In this document: positions 1-5,565 of the stretch, in pieces
Layout: each line of letters opens with the position of its first letter
Numbering within the stretch: the first letter of the stretch is position 1
Program-made: the position numbers and the translations under genes
The notes under the pieces: generated by a model
What the model saw: only the letters and a program-made list of their open reading frames with translations
Told to the model about the DNA's origin: nothing
The model's database searches: none
Assembly (NCBI GenBank): GCA_964520785.1
Contig: CAZFQG010000286.1
Span: 1-5,565, forward strand
Source of the DNA: CAZFQG01 sp964520785
GTDB lineage: Bacteria; Planctomycetota; Planctomycetia; Pirellulales; Thermoguttaceae
Length of the DNA stretch: 5,565 nt
Direction of reading: 5' to 3'

Positions 1-13
1 GTCATGGCTGTGG

Positions 14-40
14 AAAATGCCTCAGATTGTTTCTGAAGGC
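14..40 (-). terminator. Possible rho-independent terminator after the sialidase-like gene
   Basis: Ten bases past the TAA stop, the minus strand can fold GCCTTCAG against CTGAGGC across a 7-base loop, with one bulged base, and is followed by ATTTT. The stem is short and the T-run only four long, so it is a weak candidate. If real, it marks the end of the transcript directly behind the shortened reading frame. Confidence 0.35.
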
Positions 41-49
41 CGTGAACGG

Positions 50-1981
50 TTACTTGAGATTTACCATGGAAGTGTACCCACCACCGCGGTCCACGAGCAC
101 CGGATCGCTCCACGTGCGGCAGCCGTCGTCGCTGGCTCGGACTGCGTTGCCGATAGTCCCCTGTTCGCCAAGCATCCGGTAGCCCAAGAGGATCGTGCCG
201 TTAGCCGCTTCGTGCAGGTACGGTGCGTGGGCTTGAAAGCCGACCGGCTCGGAGCGTGTCCACGTTGCGCCTCGGTCTTTCGATCGCGACCAATGCGCCG
301 GCGTCCCCATCTTGGCTCTTTGGAGCGCGTAGAGCGATCCGCCGGCTAGTTCGATGAGGTCCGTCTCGGCGTCCAGCCGCACGCCGGCGTTGTCGATTTG
401 CACCGGTTCTTCCCAAGTCTTACCCCCATCGTCGCTGAAAGTGACCGCTCCGTTCGCACTTCCTCCGCCCTCGCGGTAAAAACCCAGAACCAGCCGAGCG
501 TCGCTCAGTTCCCTGATAGGAGAACTGACATAGTAGTCGTTCGACGCGACACGCCGCGGCGAACCCCATGTCGCCGCCGCGTCGGTTGATTCGACAAGCC
601 AGACTCCCCCTTTAGGATACTGGAAGTAGACGCAGAACAGCCGACCGTCGCTCAGTTGCGTAACTGACGGGTCACGATCATCCATCGGCCCGTCGATGAC
701 CACCACCGGATCACCCCACGTCTTTCCTTCGTCTTCCGAAAAGCAGCCGGCAATGCGCCCACCCAGGGGATGACGCTTTGACGCGAAGTTGACGTGTCCC
801 AGTCCGGCGTAGAATACGCAAAGGAGCCTTCCATCCGTCAATCGGCAGACATCGGGAAACGCTTCGTAGCCGCCGGCGCCCGCGTCCTTGCAGACCGGCG
901 TATAATGCTGGGGGACGAGTCTTAACGTCACTTTCGCGATGAAGACTTGCACCTTTTCCGCATTTCGCGAGGAGTAGCTCACGTAGAGTGTCCCGTCGTG
1001 CCACGTCATGCCGTGGAAGCCGGTACCGCCGCTGCCGGGTAGTCGGACGAGGCGCCGCATTTCACCCGCGTCGACGTCGAGCCACGTTAGGGCCGTGTGC
1101 GTTCCCCCCTCGTGCATGCGACCGGCCGCGATCCAGATTCCATCGAACGTCTCGCGGAAGTTGGGTCCGCCAAAGTCTTCAAACGCGGTACCGCCTGCAA
1201 AGGGCTTCGCCCACTGGTGGGAGCGGTCCAAATCATACGTGCTCCAACGACGTAGATCGCCGGAACTCTTCAAAAGCAAGGCGCTTGCGGCGTTTCTATG
1301 CACGAGCGCATATGCGTTCCCGCACGAGTCAAACCGCAATTGGAGGTCCGTCGGTATCCCGTCGTGGCCGACGTTCGCCGCGTGGGCGCGCCAATTCACG
1401 CCGTCGTCACTCGCGAGCAGACTGATTCCATCGCCTTCGCCGCCGGAATAGCGGAAAGCGTAGGCGATTTCGCCGTACCACGTGATACGGCCCATCTGGC
1501 ATCCGGGACGGACGACGAGTTCCGGCTTGGACCACTCACCACCGTCGTTTAAGAAGCTCACGAACGTGCCAGTCGGTACGTCCTGCCCGTCCCTCTTTCG
1601 CATCGCGGCGCCGCGGAGCATCAAGCGTCCGTCCGGAGTCATGGCGAGTTGCGCCTCGCGAAGGTCGAAGCCGCTTATGGCCAAGAGTGCTTCAGGCCGC
1701 CAATCTTTCCCGGTAGCCGAGGAGAGTACCTGGATACGCCCGCCCATCGAGGCGGGATCACCAGCTATACTAAGCGCGCAGTAGAACTTCTCTTCCCGGC
1801 GGAGCAGATCCGCGAAGGCGCTGTCCGCGGCGCCGTCCCATATCTTCTCCACCTCGATCGACTCCACCTCGACGGGAAGCTCATGAACCGCCGGTTGCGC
1901 CAAAACGCCTTCAACCGGCTGTGCGGCACCCGCCCCGCCCGCTACGGAGGCGACGAGGATCAGGAAGAGCGATATTCTCAT
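50..1981 (-). CDS. Secreted two-propeller sialidase-superfamily (BNR/Asp-box) protein, C-terminus apparently clipped
   Basis: Likely an exported glycan-active or glycan-binding protein of the sialidase/neuraminidase superfamily; the true substrate cannot be read from sequence. I start it at the ATG at 1981, giving 643 residues, because GGAG lies 6 bases upstream; an in-frame TTG at 1993 would add four residues. Residues 1-20 form a Sec signal peptide (Met-Arg, a hydrophobic run, then Ala-Gly-Ala-Ala). No lipobox Cys is present, so it should be periplasmic or secreted. Residues about 45-355 form a first propeller of six blade-like units with degenerate Asp boxes (e.g. SDDGVNW near 191). Residues about 372-643 form a second propeller with canonical Asp boxes at 415 (SEDEGKTW), 465 (STDAAATW), 516 (SDDGGKTW), 567 (SKDRGATW) and 617 (SDDGCRTW), a regular spacing of about 50 residues. 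The protein ends at SMVNLK, where family members usually continue about 25-35 residues to finish the last blade. It is transcribed away from the other genes here. The family call is firm; sialidase activity itself is not shown. Confidence 0.82.
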   Translation of the reverse strand: MRISLFLILVASVAGGAGAAQPVEGVLAQPAVHELPVEVESIEVEKIWDGAADSAFADLLRREEKFYCALSIAGDPASMGGRIQVLSSATGKDWRPEALLAISGFDLREAQLAMTPDGRLMLRGAAMRKRDGQDVPTGTFVSFLNDGGEWSKPELVVRPGCQMGRITWYGEIAYAFRYSGGEGDGISLLASDDGVNWRAHAANVGHDGIPTDLQLRFDSCGNAYALVHRNAASALLLKSSGDLRRWSTYDLDRSHQWAKPFAGGTAFEDFGGPNFRETFDGIWIAAGRMHEGGTHTALTWLDVDAGEMRRLVRLPGSGGTGFHGMTWHDGTLYVSYSSRNAEKVQVFIAKVTLRLVPQHYTPVCKDAGAGGYEAFPDVCRLTDGRLLCVFYAGLGHVNFASKRHPLGGRIAGCFSEDEGKTWGDPVVVIDGPMDDRDPSVTQLSDGRLFCVYFQYPKGGVWLVESTDAAATWGSPRRVASNDYYVSSPIRELSDARLVLGFYREGGGSANGAVTFSDDGGKTWEEPVQIDNAGVRLDAETDLIELAGGSLYALQRAKMGTPAHWSRSKDRGATWTRSEPVGFQAHAPYLHEAANGTILLGYRMLGEQGTIGNAVRASDDGCRTWSDPVLVDRGGGYTSMVNLK

Positions 1982-1986
1982 GTCTA

Positions 1987-1990
1987 TCTC
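1987..1990 (-). promoter_or_regulatory. Ribosome binding site of the sialidase-like gene
   Basis: On the minus strand GGAG stands 6 bases before the ATG at 1981. It lies inside the four-codon extension that a TTG start at 1993 would give, so it favours the ATG as the true start. Confidence 0.6.
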
Positions 1991-1993
1991 CAA

Positions 1994-2187
1994 GGAACGA
2001 CGCTGCGGCCCGTCTTGATTCTACCGTACACCCGCCCACCGAAAGGGGACCGTGGTTCTGGTTCGGTGCATGCCAGTCTACTGGCCCAAACGGGCGGAGT
2101 CAATCAGGTGGCGGATCGCGAGGAGGGGGTGGTAGAGTAACATGCGAGGATCGGCGAACCGCATCACCTCGCGGATGGCACGGATAG
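1994..2187. other. Gap upstream of the sialidase-like gene, no gene seen
   Basis: This is the first part of a stretch of about 400 bases between the sialidase-like gene and the transposase remnants. It should hold the promoter of the minus-strand gene, but I see no convincing -35/-10 pair on that strand. The plus-strand frames crossing it give Arg/Pro/Gly-rich low-complexity translations typical of non-coding frames. A minus-strand frame open from 2413 down to a TAG at 2078 has no usable upstream start codon and only short possible products from internal ATGs, so I do not call it a gene. The one ordered element noticed is the small inverted repeat at 2072-2085. Confidence 0.5.
2072..2085. repeat. 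14-base inverted repeat upstream of the sialidase-like gene
   Basis: GCCAGT, two bases, then ACTGGC form a perfect dyad about 90 bases upstream of the sialidase-like start codon. The size and spacing suit an operator bound by a dimeric regulator, but a dyad this short also arises by chance and no second copy is evident. Only the symmetry is observed; the operator role is a guess. Confidence 0.25.
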
Positions 2188-2400
2188 CCGCGCTACCCCA
2201 AGTTCCACGCCAGTAGCACTGCGGCCATTTTTTCCGGATGCTTTTCGCGCCGGAATCGCTTCCCGCGTCGGCGGTCTCTTGCCGAGATTGACGCGTGGCG
2301 CCGTCCGCGAGCCGTGAATCGGCCGATTCGTGGCCTTGATCAGTTTGAAACGTGGTGTAGTGAAGACCTCTGGCCTTGCTTGGGGGTAGCCGGACTCTAG
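2188..2400 (+). pseudogene. Possible decayed transposase tail (IS630-like), uncertain
   Basis: The frame from 2188 is open for 70 codons to TAG at 2398, with no plausible start or ribosome binding site. Its translation around 2275-2331 reads SLAEIDAWRRPRAVNRPIRG, which recalls the C-terminal tail of IS630-type (DDE_3) transposases: a Ser-Leu then Ile-x-Ala-Trp helix, an Asn some residues on, and a Pro-(Phe/Ile)-Arg-Trp-type ending. Here the final Trp is Gly and the flanking residues fit poorly, so any homology would be to a worn remnant. It lies in the same frame as the better transposase fragment that follows, split from it by a stop codon. The match is from memory of the family pattern only and could be coincidence. 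Confidence 0.27.
2356..2367 (+). repeat. 12-base direct repeat, copy 1
   Basis: TGTAGTGAAGAC occurs here and again at 2755-2766, about 400 bases apart. In both places it is read in frame as Cys-Ser-Glu-Asp, near the end of a transposase-like frame. The flanks do not extend the match well. It may reflect related IS ends or chance. Confidence 0.4.
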
Positions 2401-2772
2401 AATTCAGGCATGTTCATCAGGCCATGCTATCGCGGGAAGAACGGAAAGAGGCTCAAAGAGATCGTGACGACGATGGAAAAAGGAGACCACGTGCTGGCGC
2501 ACATTCTGGTCTGCTTCCTGGCCTACGTCCTCTGGAAGAGTCTCTATGAGATGGCCAAGGCCGCCGGCCTCGGCGACGAGCCCCGCCGCATCTTCGAGGA
2601 ACTCGGTAAGATCAGCCTCGTCGACGTCGTGCTTCCCACCCGTAGCGGGGTGGAAATCCGTCGTCGCTGCACCACCCGACCGACGGAATACCAAGCCATT
2701 CTGTTGGAATATCTGGGCCTCTCCCTCCCGACCCAGATACGACATTGGACGAAATGTAGTGAAGACTTTTGA
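2401..2772 (+). pseudogene. C-terminal fragment of an IS1634/IS4-like DDE transposase
   Basis: The frame is open from 2401, just after a stop at 2398, to TGA at 2770; the first ATG, at 2410, would give 120 residues. From about residue 24 it reads as the C-terminal end of a large DDE transposase: the helix segment HVLAHILVCFLAYVLWKSL (residues 27-45), then AGLGDEPRRIFEEL (52-65), then VDVVLPTRSGVEIRRRC (71-87), and a Leu-Gly-Leu-x-Leu-Pro near 102-107 at the usual end of the protein. Full members of these families are roughly 400-550 residues, so the catalytic Asp-Asp-Glu core is missing and only about a fifth remains. Residues 1-23 fit the family less well and probably straddle the break. No ribosome binding site stands at 2410. 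I infer an inactive insertion-sequence remnant; the exact IS family is less certain than the transposase call. Confidence 0.75.
2755..2766 (+). repeat. 12-base direct repeat, copy 2
   Basis: This is the second copy of TGTAGTGAAGAC. It lies four bases before the transposase fragment's stop codon and encodes the last Cys-Ser-Glu-Asp before a final Phe. Confidence 0.4.
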
Positions 2773-2814
2773 GGCTCGGGCCTACGAAATCAAAGACGCC
2801 TTCTGAAGGCTTTC

Positions 2815-2848
2815 GACCGTGCCCCTGGACGACCGGGCACGGTCTTTT
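2815..2848 (+). terminator. Strong rho-independent terminator
   Basis: GACCGTGCCC (2815-2824) pairs perfectly with GGGCACGGTC (2835-2844) around a 10-base loop, and TTTT follows at 2845-2848. On the minus strand no T-run follows the hairpin, so it works in the plus direction, 43 bases after the transposase fragment's stop. It insulates the URO-D gene from transcription entering from the left. A smaller palindrome (GCCTTC-T-GAAGGC, 2798-2810) stands just before it. Confidence 0.75.
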
Positions 2849-2904
2849 CATGCCTGGCCCCCCTTTCCCCGAAAGTGACGATAGTTCATGATATGGAGAG
2901 AGGA

Positions 2905-2934
2905 GGCGGCCCCCCCTTTTTTGGCGGTGCCGCC
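2905..2934. repeat. C7-T6 run flanked by alternative GC-rich inverted repeats
   Basis: A run of seven C and six T (2910-2922) is flanked by GGCGGC (2905-2910) and GCCGCC (2929-2934), which can pair with each other. The right half alone can instead fold as GGCGG-TG-CCGCC (2923-2934). It lies 41-70 bases upstream of the URO-D start, so it may be in that gene's 5' leader. Any regulatory role is inference. Confidence 0.35.
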
Positions 2935-2960
2935 GTCGCCGACCACGTGAAACTCCAGAT

Positions 2961-2966
2961 GGAGGG
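2961..2966 (+). promoter_or_regulatory. Ribosome binding site of the URO-D-fold gene
   Basis: GGAGGG, 8 bases before the ATG at 2975, is a near-consensus Shine-Dalgarno sequence and fixes that start codon. Confidence 0.7.
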
Positions 2967-2974
2967 CTTTCCCG

Positions 2975-4171
2975 ATGAGCGAAACGGTTGAGACGCGCTA
3001 CGCGGCGCGGCTGAAGCGCTACACCACGGCGATGCGGAACGAAAAGCCGGATAGGATTCCGATCCGGCCGTTCGTCGCCGAATTCATCGCGCGCTACGCC
3101 GGCTATACGTGCCAGGAGGTCGCTCACGACTACCGCAAGGCGTTCGACGCGACCCTCCGATGTGCAAGGGATTACGACTGGGACGCGACGGTTCCGAATA
3201 TGGTCTACGTCTGGACCGGTCTGGTCAAGGCGATCGGTACGAAGTACTATGCCATCCCGGGAATTGACATTCCACCGGACACCGGTTTCCAGTACCGCGA
3301 GCCGCCGGACGAAGCGGCGTTCATGGGCGAGGACGAGTATGACCAGTTGATCGAGGACCCCACTGGTTTTCTATACAACGTCTGGCTACCCCGGGTGGTT
3401 GACGGCGTCGTGCCGCCGGGGGCACCCTCGACGATGGAGAACAACCTGTCTTTCGTCCGCGGCGGCATGAACATGCTGGCCTACTTCGGCGGCCTGGGAG
3501 AACAGGTCGCCGCCCTACGGCGCGAGACGGGCACCGTCTCCGCCATCGCCGGCATCCTCAAGGCGCCGTTCGATATCATCGCCGACAAGCTCCGCGGATA
3601 CCGCGGCTTGTGCATGGACATGTTCACCCAGCCGGAAAAGGTGCTCGCGGCGACGGAGGCGATGACGCCCCACCTCCTCCACGTGGCCGCATCGACGGCC
3701 GACCCGCAGAGGAACGTGCCCGTGGGCCTTTGGATGCACCGCGGTTGCATGCCATTCCTTTCGCCGGATCAGTTCGAGAAGTTCTTCTGGCCGACCCTGA
3801 AGTCGATCATCTGCGAGTTGCACAACCGGGGAATCCAAACGCTCTTCTATGCCGAGGGGGAATGGAACCCGAATCTCAAGTACATCTCGGAGCTTCCCGA
3901 CCAGAGCATCATTTACCACGTCGACCGAGGGGATATCTTCGAGGTCCACAAGGCGGTGGGACACAAATTCTGTCTAAGCGGCGGCATTCCGAACGATCTC
4001 TTGGCCTTCGGGAAGCCTCAAGAGGTCCGCGACCACTGCAAGAAGGTGATTGACGGCGTCGCCCGCGACGGCGGCTATATCATGGATGCCTCGGCGATCA
4101 TGCAGAACGATACCGATCCCGAGAATCTCAAGGCGATGACCGAATTCACGCGAGAATACGGAGTGTACTGA
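2975..4171 (+). CDS. Uroporphyrinogen-decarboxylase-fold protein (methyltransferase-type relative, not HemE)
   Basis: A 398-residue cytoplasmic protein of the URO-D superfamily, which covers haem-pathway HemE and the corrinoid/CoM methyltransferases (MtaA, MtbA, CmuA C-terminal part). The N-terminus has the family signature Asn-Glu-Lys-Pro-Asp-Arg-Ile-Pro-Ile (22-30). The middle has Gly-Glu-Asp-Glu-Tyr-Asp...Glu-Asp-Pro (118-129), and Ser-Pro-Asp-Gln-Phe (263-267) precedes the conserved helix. The end has CLSGGIPNDLL (333-343) and DASAIMQND (371-379). The HemE Arg-Gln-Ala-Gly-Arg-Tyr motif is absent after the opening signature, so haem synthesis is unlikely. Where zinc methyltransferases carry His-x-Cys-Gly, this protein has FYAEGEW (291-297), so thiol activation by zinc is doubtful. 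The length is normal for the family and the gene looks intact. Its stop overlaps the next ATG by one base, indicating an operon with the small ORF and probably the downstream CoA ligase. Corrinoid- or C1-linked chemistry on an aromatic or carboxylate substrate is a guess. Confidence 0.82.
   Translation: MSETVETRYAARLKRYTTAMRNEKPDRIPIRPFVAEFIARYAGYTCQEVAHDYRKAFDATLRCARDYDWDATVPNMVYVWTGLVKAIGTKYYAIPGIDIPPDTGFQYREPPDEAAFMGEDEYDQLIEDPTGFLYNVWLPRVVDGVVPPGAPSTMENNLSFVRGGMNMLAYFGGLGEQVAALRRETGTVSAIAGILKAPFDIIADKLRGYRGLCMDMFTQPEKVLAATEAMTPHLLHVAASTADPQRNVPVGLWMHRGCMPFLSPDQFEKFFWPTLKSIICELHNRGIQTLFYAEGEWNPNLKYISELPDQSIIYHVDRGDIFEVHKAVGHKFCLSGGIPNDLLAFGKPQEVRDHCKKVIDGVARDGGYIMDASAIMQNDTDPENLKAMTEFTREYGVY
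4160..4163 (+). promoter_or_regulatory. Ribosome binding site of the small ORF, inside the URO-D gene end
   Basis: GGAG lies 7 bases before the ATG at 4171, within the last codons of the URO-D gene. Together with the TGATG stop/start overlap it supports translational coupling of the two genes. Confidence 0.55.
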
Positions 4172-4353
4172 TGAGCGAATCCCAACCAACCAGACCGCCG
4201 ATCCACCGTCCTCCCGGTACTGTCGTCCCGTGGGAGGAGAAGAAGAAGGAACTCGGACAGATCCCGGGCGACGAAGCGCTCGTCAAACGGATTTGGGAGG
4301 AGACCGACGGCATGGCCTACGTCTACATTTGGCAGTGTCTACTGTCGTTCTAA
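4171..4353 (+). CDS. Small hypothetical protein, translationally coupled to the URO-D gene
   Basis: A 60-residue protein I do not recognise. Its ATG shares one base with the URO-D stop (TGATG) and is preceded by GGAG at a good distance, so it is probably translated. The N-terminal half is rich in Pro, Arg and polar residues with no signal peptide (it opens Met-Ser-Glu-Ser). The middle is a charged helix-like stretch (WEEKKKELGQ, about 21-30, then DEALVKRIWEE, about 34-44). The last 14 residues turn hydrophobic and aromatic (GMAYVYIWQCLLSF). It has no Cys pair, metal site or convincing membrane span. The same frame stays open past the TAA at 4351 up to a TGA at 4546, so this could be the front part of a longer gene cut by a stop codon. 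Alternatives are a small accessory subunit for the neighbouring enzymes or a decaying gene. Being a gene is fairly likely; function is unknown. Confidence 0.55.
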   Translation: MSESQPTRPPIHRPPGTVVPWEEKKKELGQIPGDEALVKRIWEETDGMAYVYIWQCLLSF

Positions 4354-4544
4354 CTCAATCTTCCCCCGCCCGCGTCATTACCCAATCAGCGCTTTCCAAG
4401 CATAATGGATGAGTGTTTCGTTGCGCTCGCCTGGCGGACCGCAAGTAGGGGGAGAGGACTCCTCTTGCTGCCAGTCCGGCGGTTCCCCGAGTGTTTCCAT
4501 TTTCGCGGCCCACAATACCGCGCGTCCCGATTTCCCACCAGCCT
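4354..4544 (+). other. Interval between the small ORF and the CoA-ligase gene
   Basis: About 190 bases with no convincing gene. The frame of the upstream small ORF is open across it (an ATG at 4405 would give 47 codons to TGA at 4546-4548), but its codons include several kinds rare in the neighbours (ATA, TTA, AGA, AGG, CTA) and the translation does not resemble a folded protein. A weak sigma70-like pair, TTACCC (4378-4383) and CATAAT (4401-4406) with 17 bases between, could start a separate ligase transcript. No terminator hairpin with a T-run was noticed, so readthrough from the URO-D gene is possible. Confidence 0.45.
4378..4406 (+). promoter_or_regulatory. Weak candidate promoter for the CoA-ligase gene
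   Basis: CATAAT (5 of 6 to the -10 consensus) lies 17 bases downstream of TTACCC (3 of 6 to -35). It would give a leader of about 130 bases before the ATG at 4545. The poor -35 keeps confidence low. Confidence 0.22.

Positions 4545-5565
<1,021 letters not shown>

Noticed and set aside
988..1451. Two overlapping plus-strand frames of about 145 codons
   Set aside because: Both are opposite the sialidase-like gene and give Arg/Ser/Pro-rich products without domains. The minus-strand protein with signal peptide and regular Asp boxes explains this DNA.
1649..2140. Plus-strand frame of 163 codons crossing the start of the sialidase-like gene
   Set aside because: It overlaps the signal peptide and first blade of the minus-strand gene, and I recognise no family in its product.
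2078..2413. Minus-strand frame open for about 110 codons in the gap, with a plausible-looking end (MRFADPRMLLYHPLLAIRHL...)
   Set aside because: It has no ATG, GTG or TTG start with a ribosome binding site in its upstream part; the internal ATGs give only about 20-28 residues. It could be a remnant but is unsupported as a gene.
2404..2745. Minus-strand frame of 113 codons
   Set aside because: It is exactly antisense to the recognisable transposase C-terminal fragment.
2612..3127. Minus-strand frame of 171 codons
   Set aside because: It runs antisense through the transposase fragment, the terminator hairpin and the start of the URO-D gene. Its composition is Arg/Gly/Pro-rich and nothing in it is recognisable.
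3515..3964. Minus-strand frame of 149 codons and a plus-strand frame of 147 codons (3610-4053)
   Set aside because: Both lie inside the intact URO-D gene in other frames and have shadow-type composition.
2975..4171. Identification of the URO-D-fold protein as HemE of haem synthesis
   Set aside because: The HemE Arg-Gln-Ala-Gly-Arg-Tyr motif after the opening signature is absent, the protein is longer than typical HemE, and the neighbours are not haem genes.

Overview
The window is GC-rich, densely coding bacterial DNA. No rRNA, tRNA or marker gene fixes the taxonomy. The mix of a secreted two-propeller sialidase-superfamily protein, a uroporphyrinogen-decarboxylase-fold (URO-D) enzyme beside a phenylacetate-CoA ligase homologue, and worn insertion-sequence remains fits environmental Planctomycetota or a neighbouring uncultured lineage. 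That is an inference from gene-family style, held loosely.

Left third (about 50-1981, minus strand): one gene for an exported protein built of two tandem beta-propellers. The N-terminal propeller looks complete (six blade-like units). The C-terminal propeller has five regular Asp-box blades and stops just as the sixth begins, with a weak terminator-like hairpin right after the stop.

Middle (about 1994-2850): a gap of some 400 bases with no convincing intact gene, followed by the 3' end of an IS1634/IS4-like DDE transposase. Just upstream, in the same reading frame but across a stop codon, lies a possible second, more decayed transposase tail (IS630-like, uncertain). A strong hairpin followed by TTTT closes this region on the plus strand and separates it from the next genes.

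Right half (2975 to the edge, plus strand): a URO-D-fold protein that is not HemE, then a 60-residue unrecognised protein overlapping it by one base (TGATG) and preceded by its own GGAG, then about 190 bases, then a phenylacetate-CoA ligase homologue that runs off the right edge with 340 residues present. The first two are almost certainly one transcript. The ligase is probably in the same functional unit but may have its own promoter. A working idea is that the ligase activates an aromatic or other carboxylic acid as its CoA thioester while the URO-D protein acts in one-carbon (methyl/corrinoid) transfer or in decarboxylation of a related substrate. The sequence does not prove any substrate.

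Most notable points: the URO-D protein has a Tyr-Ala-Glu-Gly-Glu-Trp segment about where the zinc-binding His-x-Cys of the corrinoid methyltransferases is expected; the unknown small ORF sits between it and the ligase; and the second propeller of the sialidase-like protein appears clipped.
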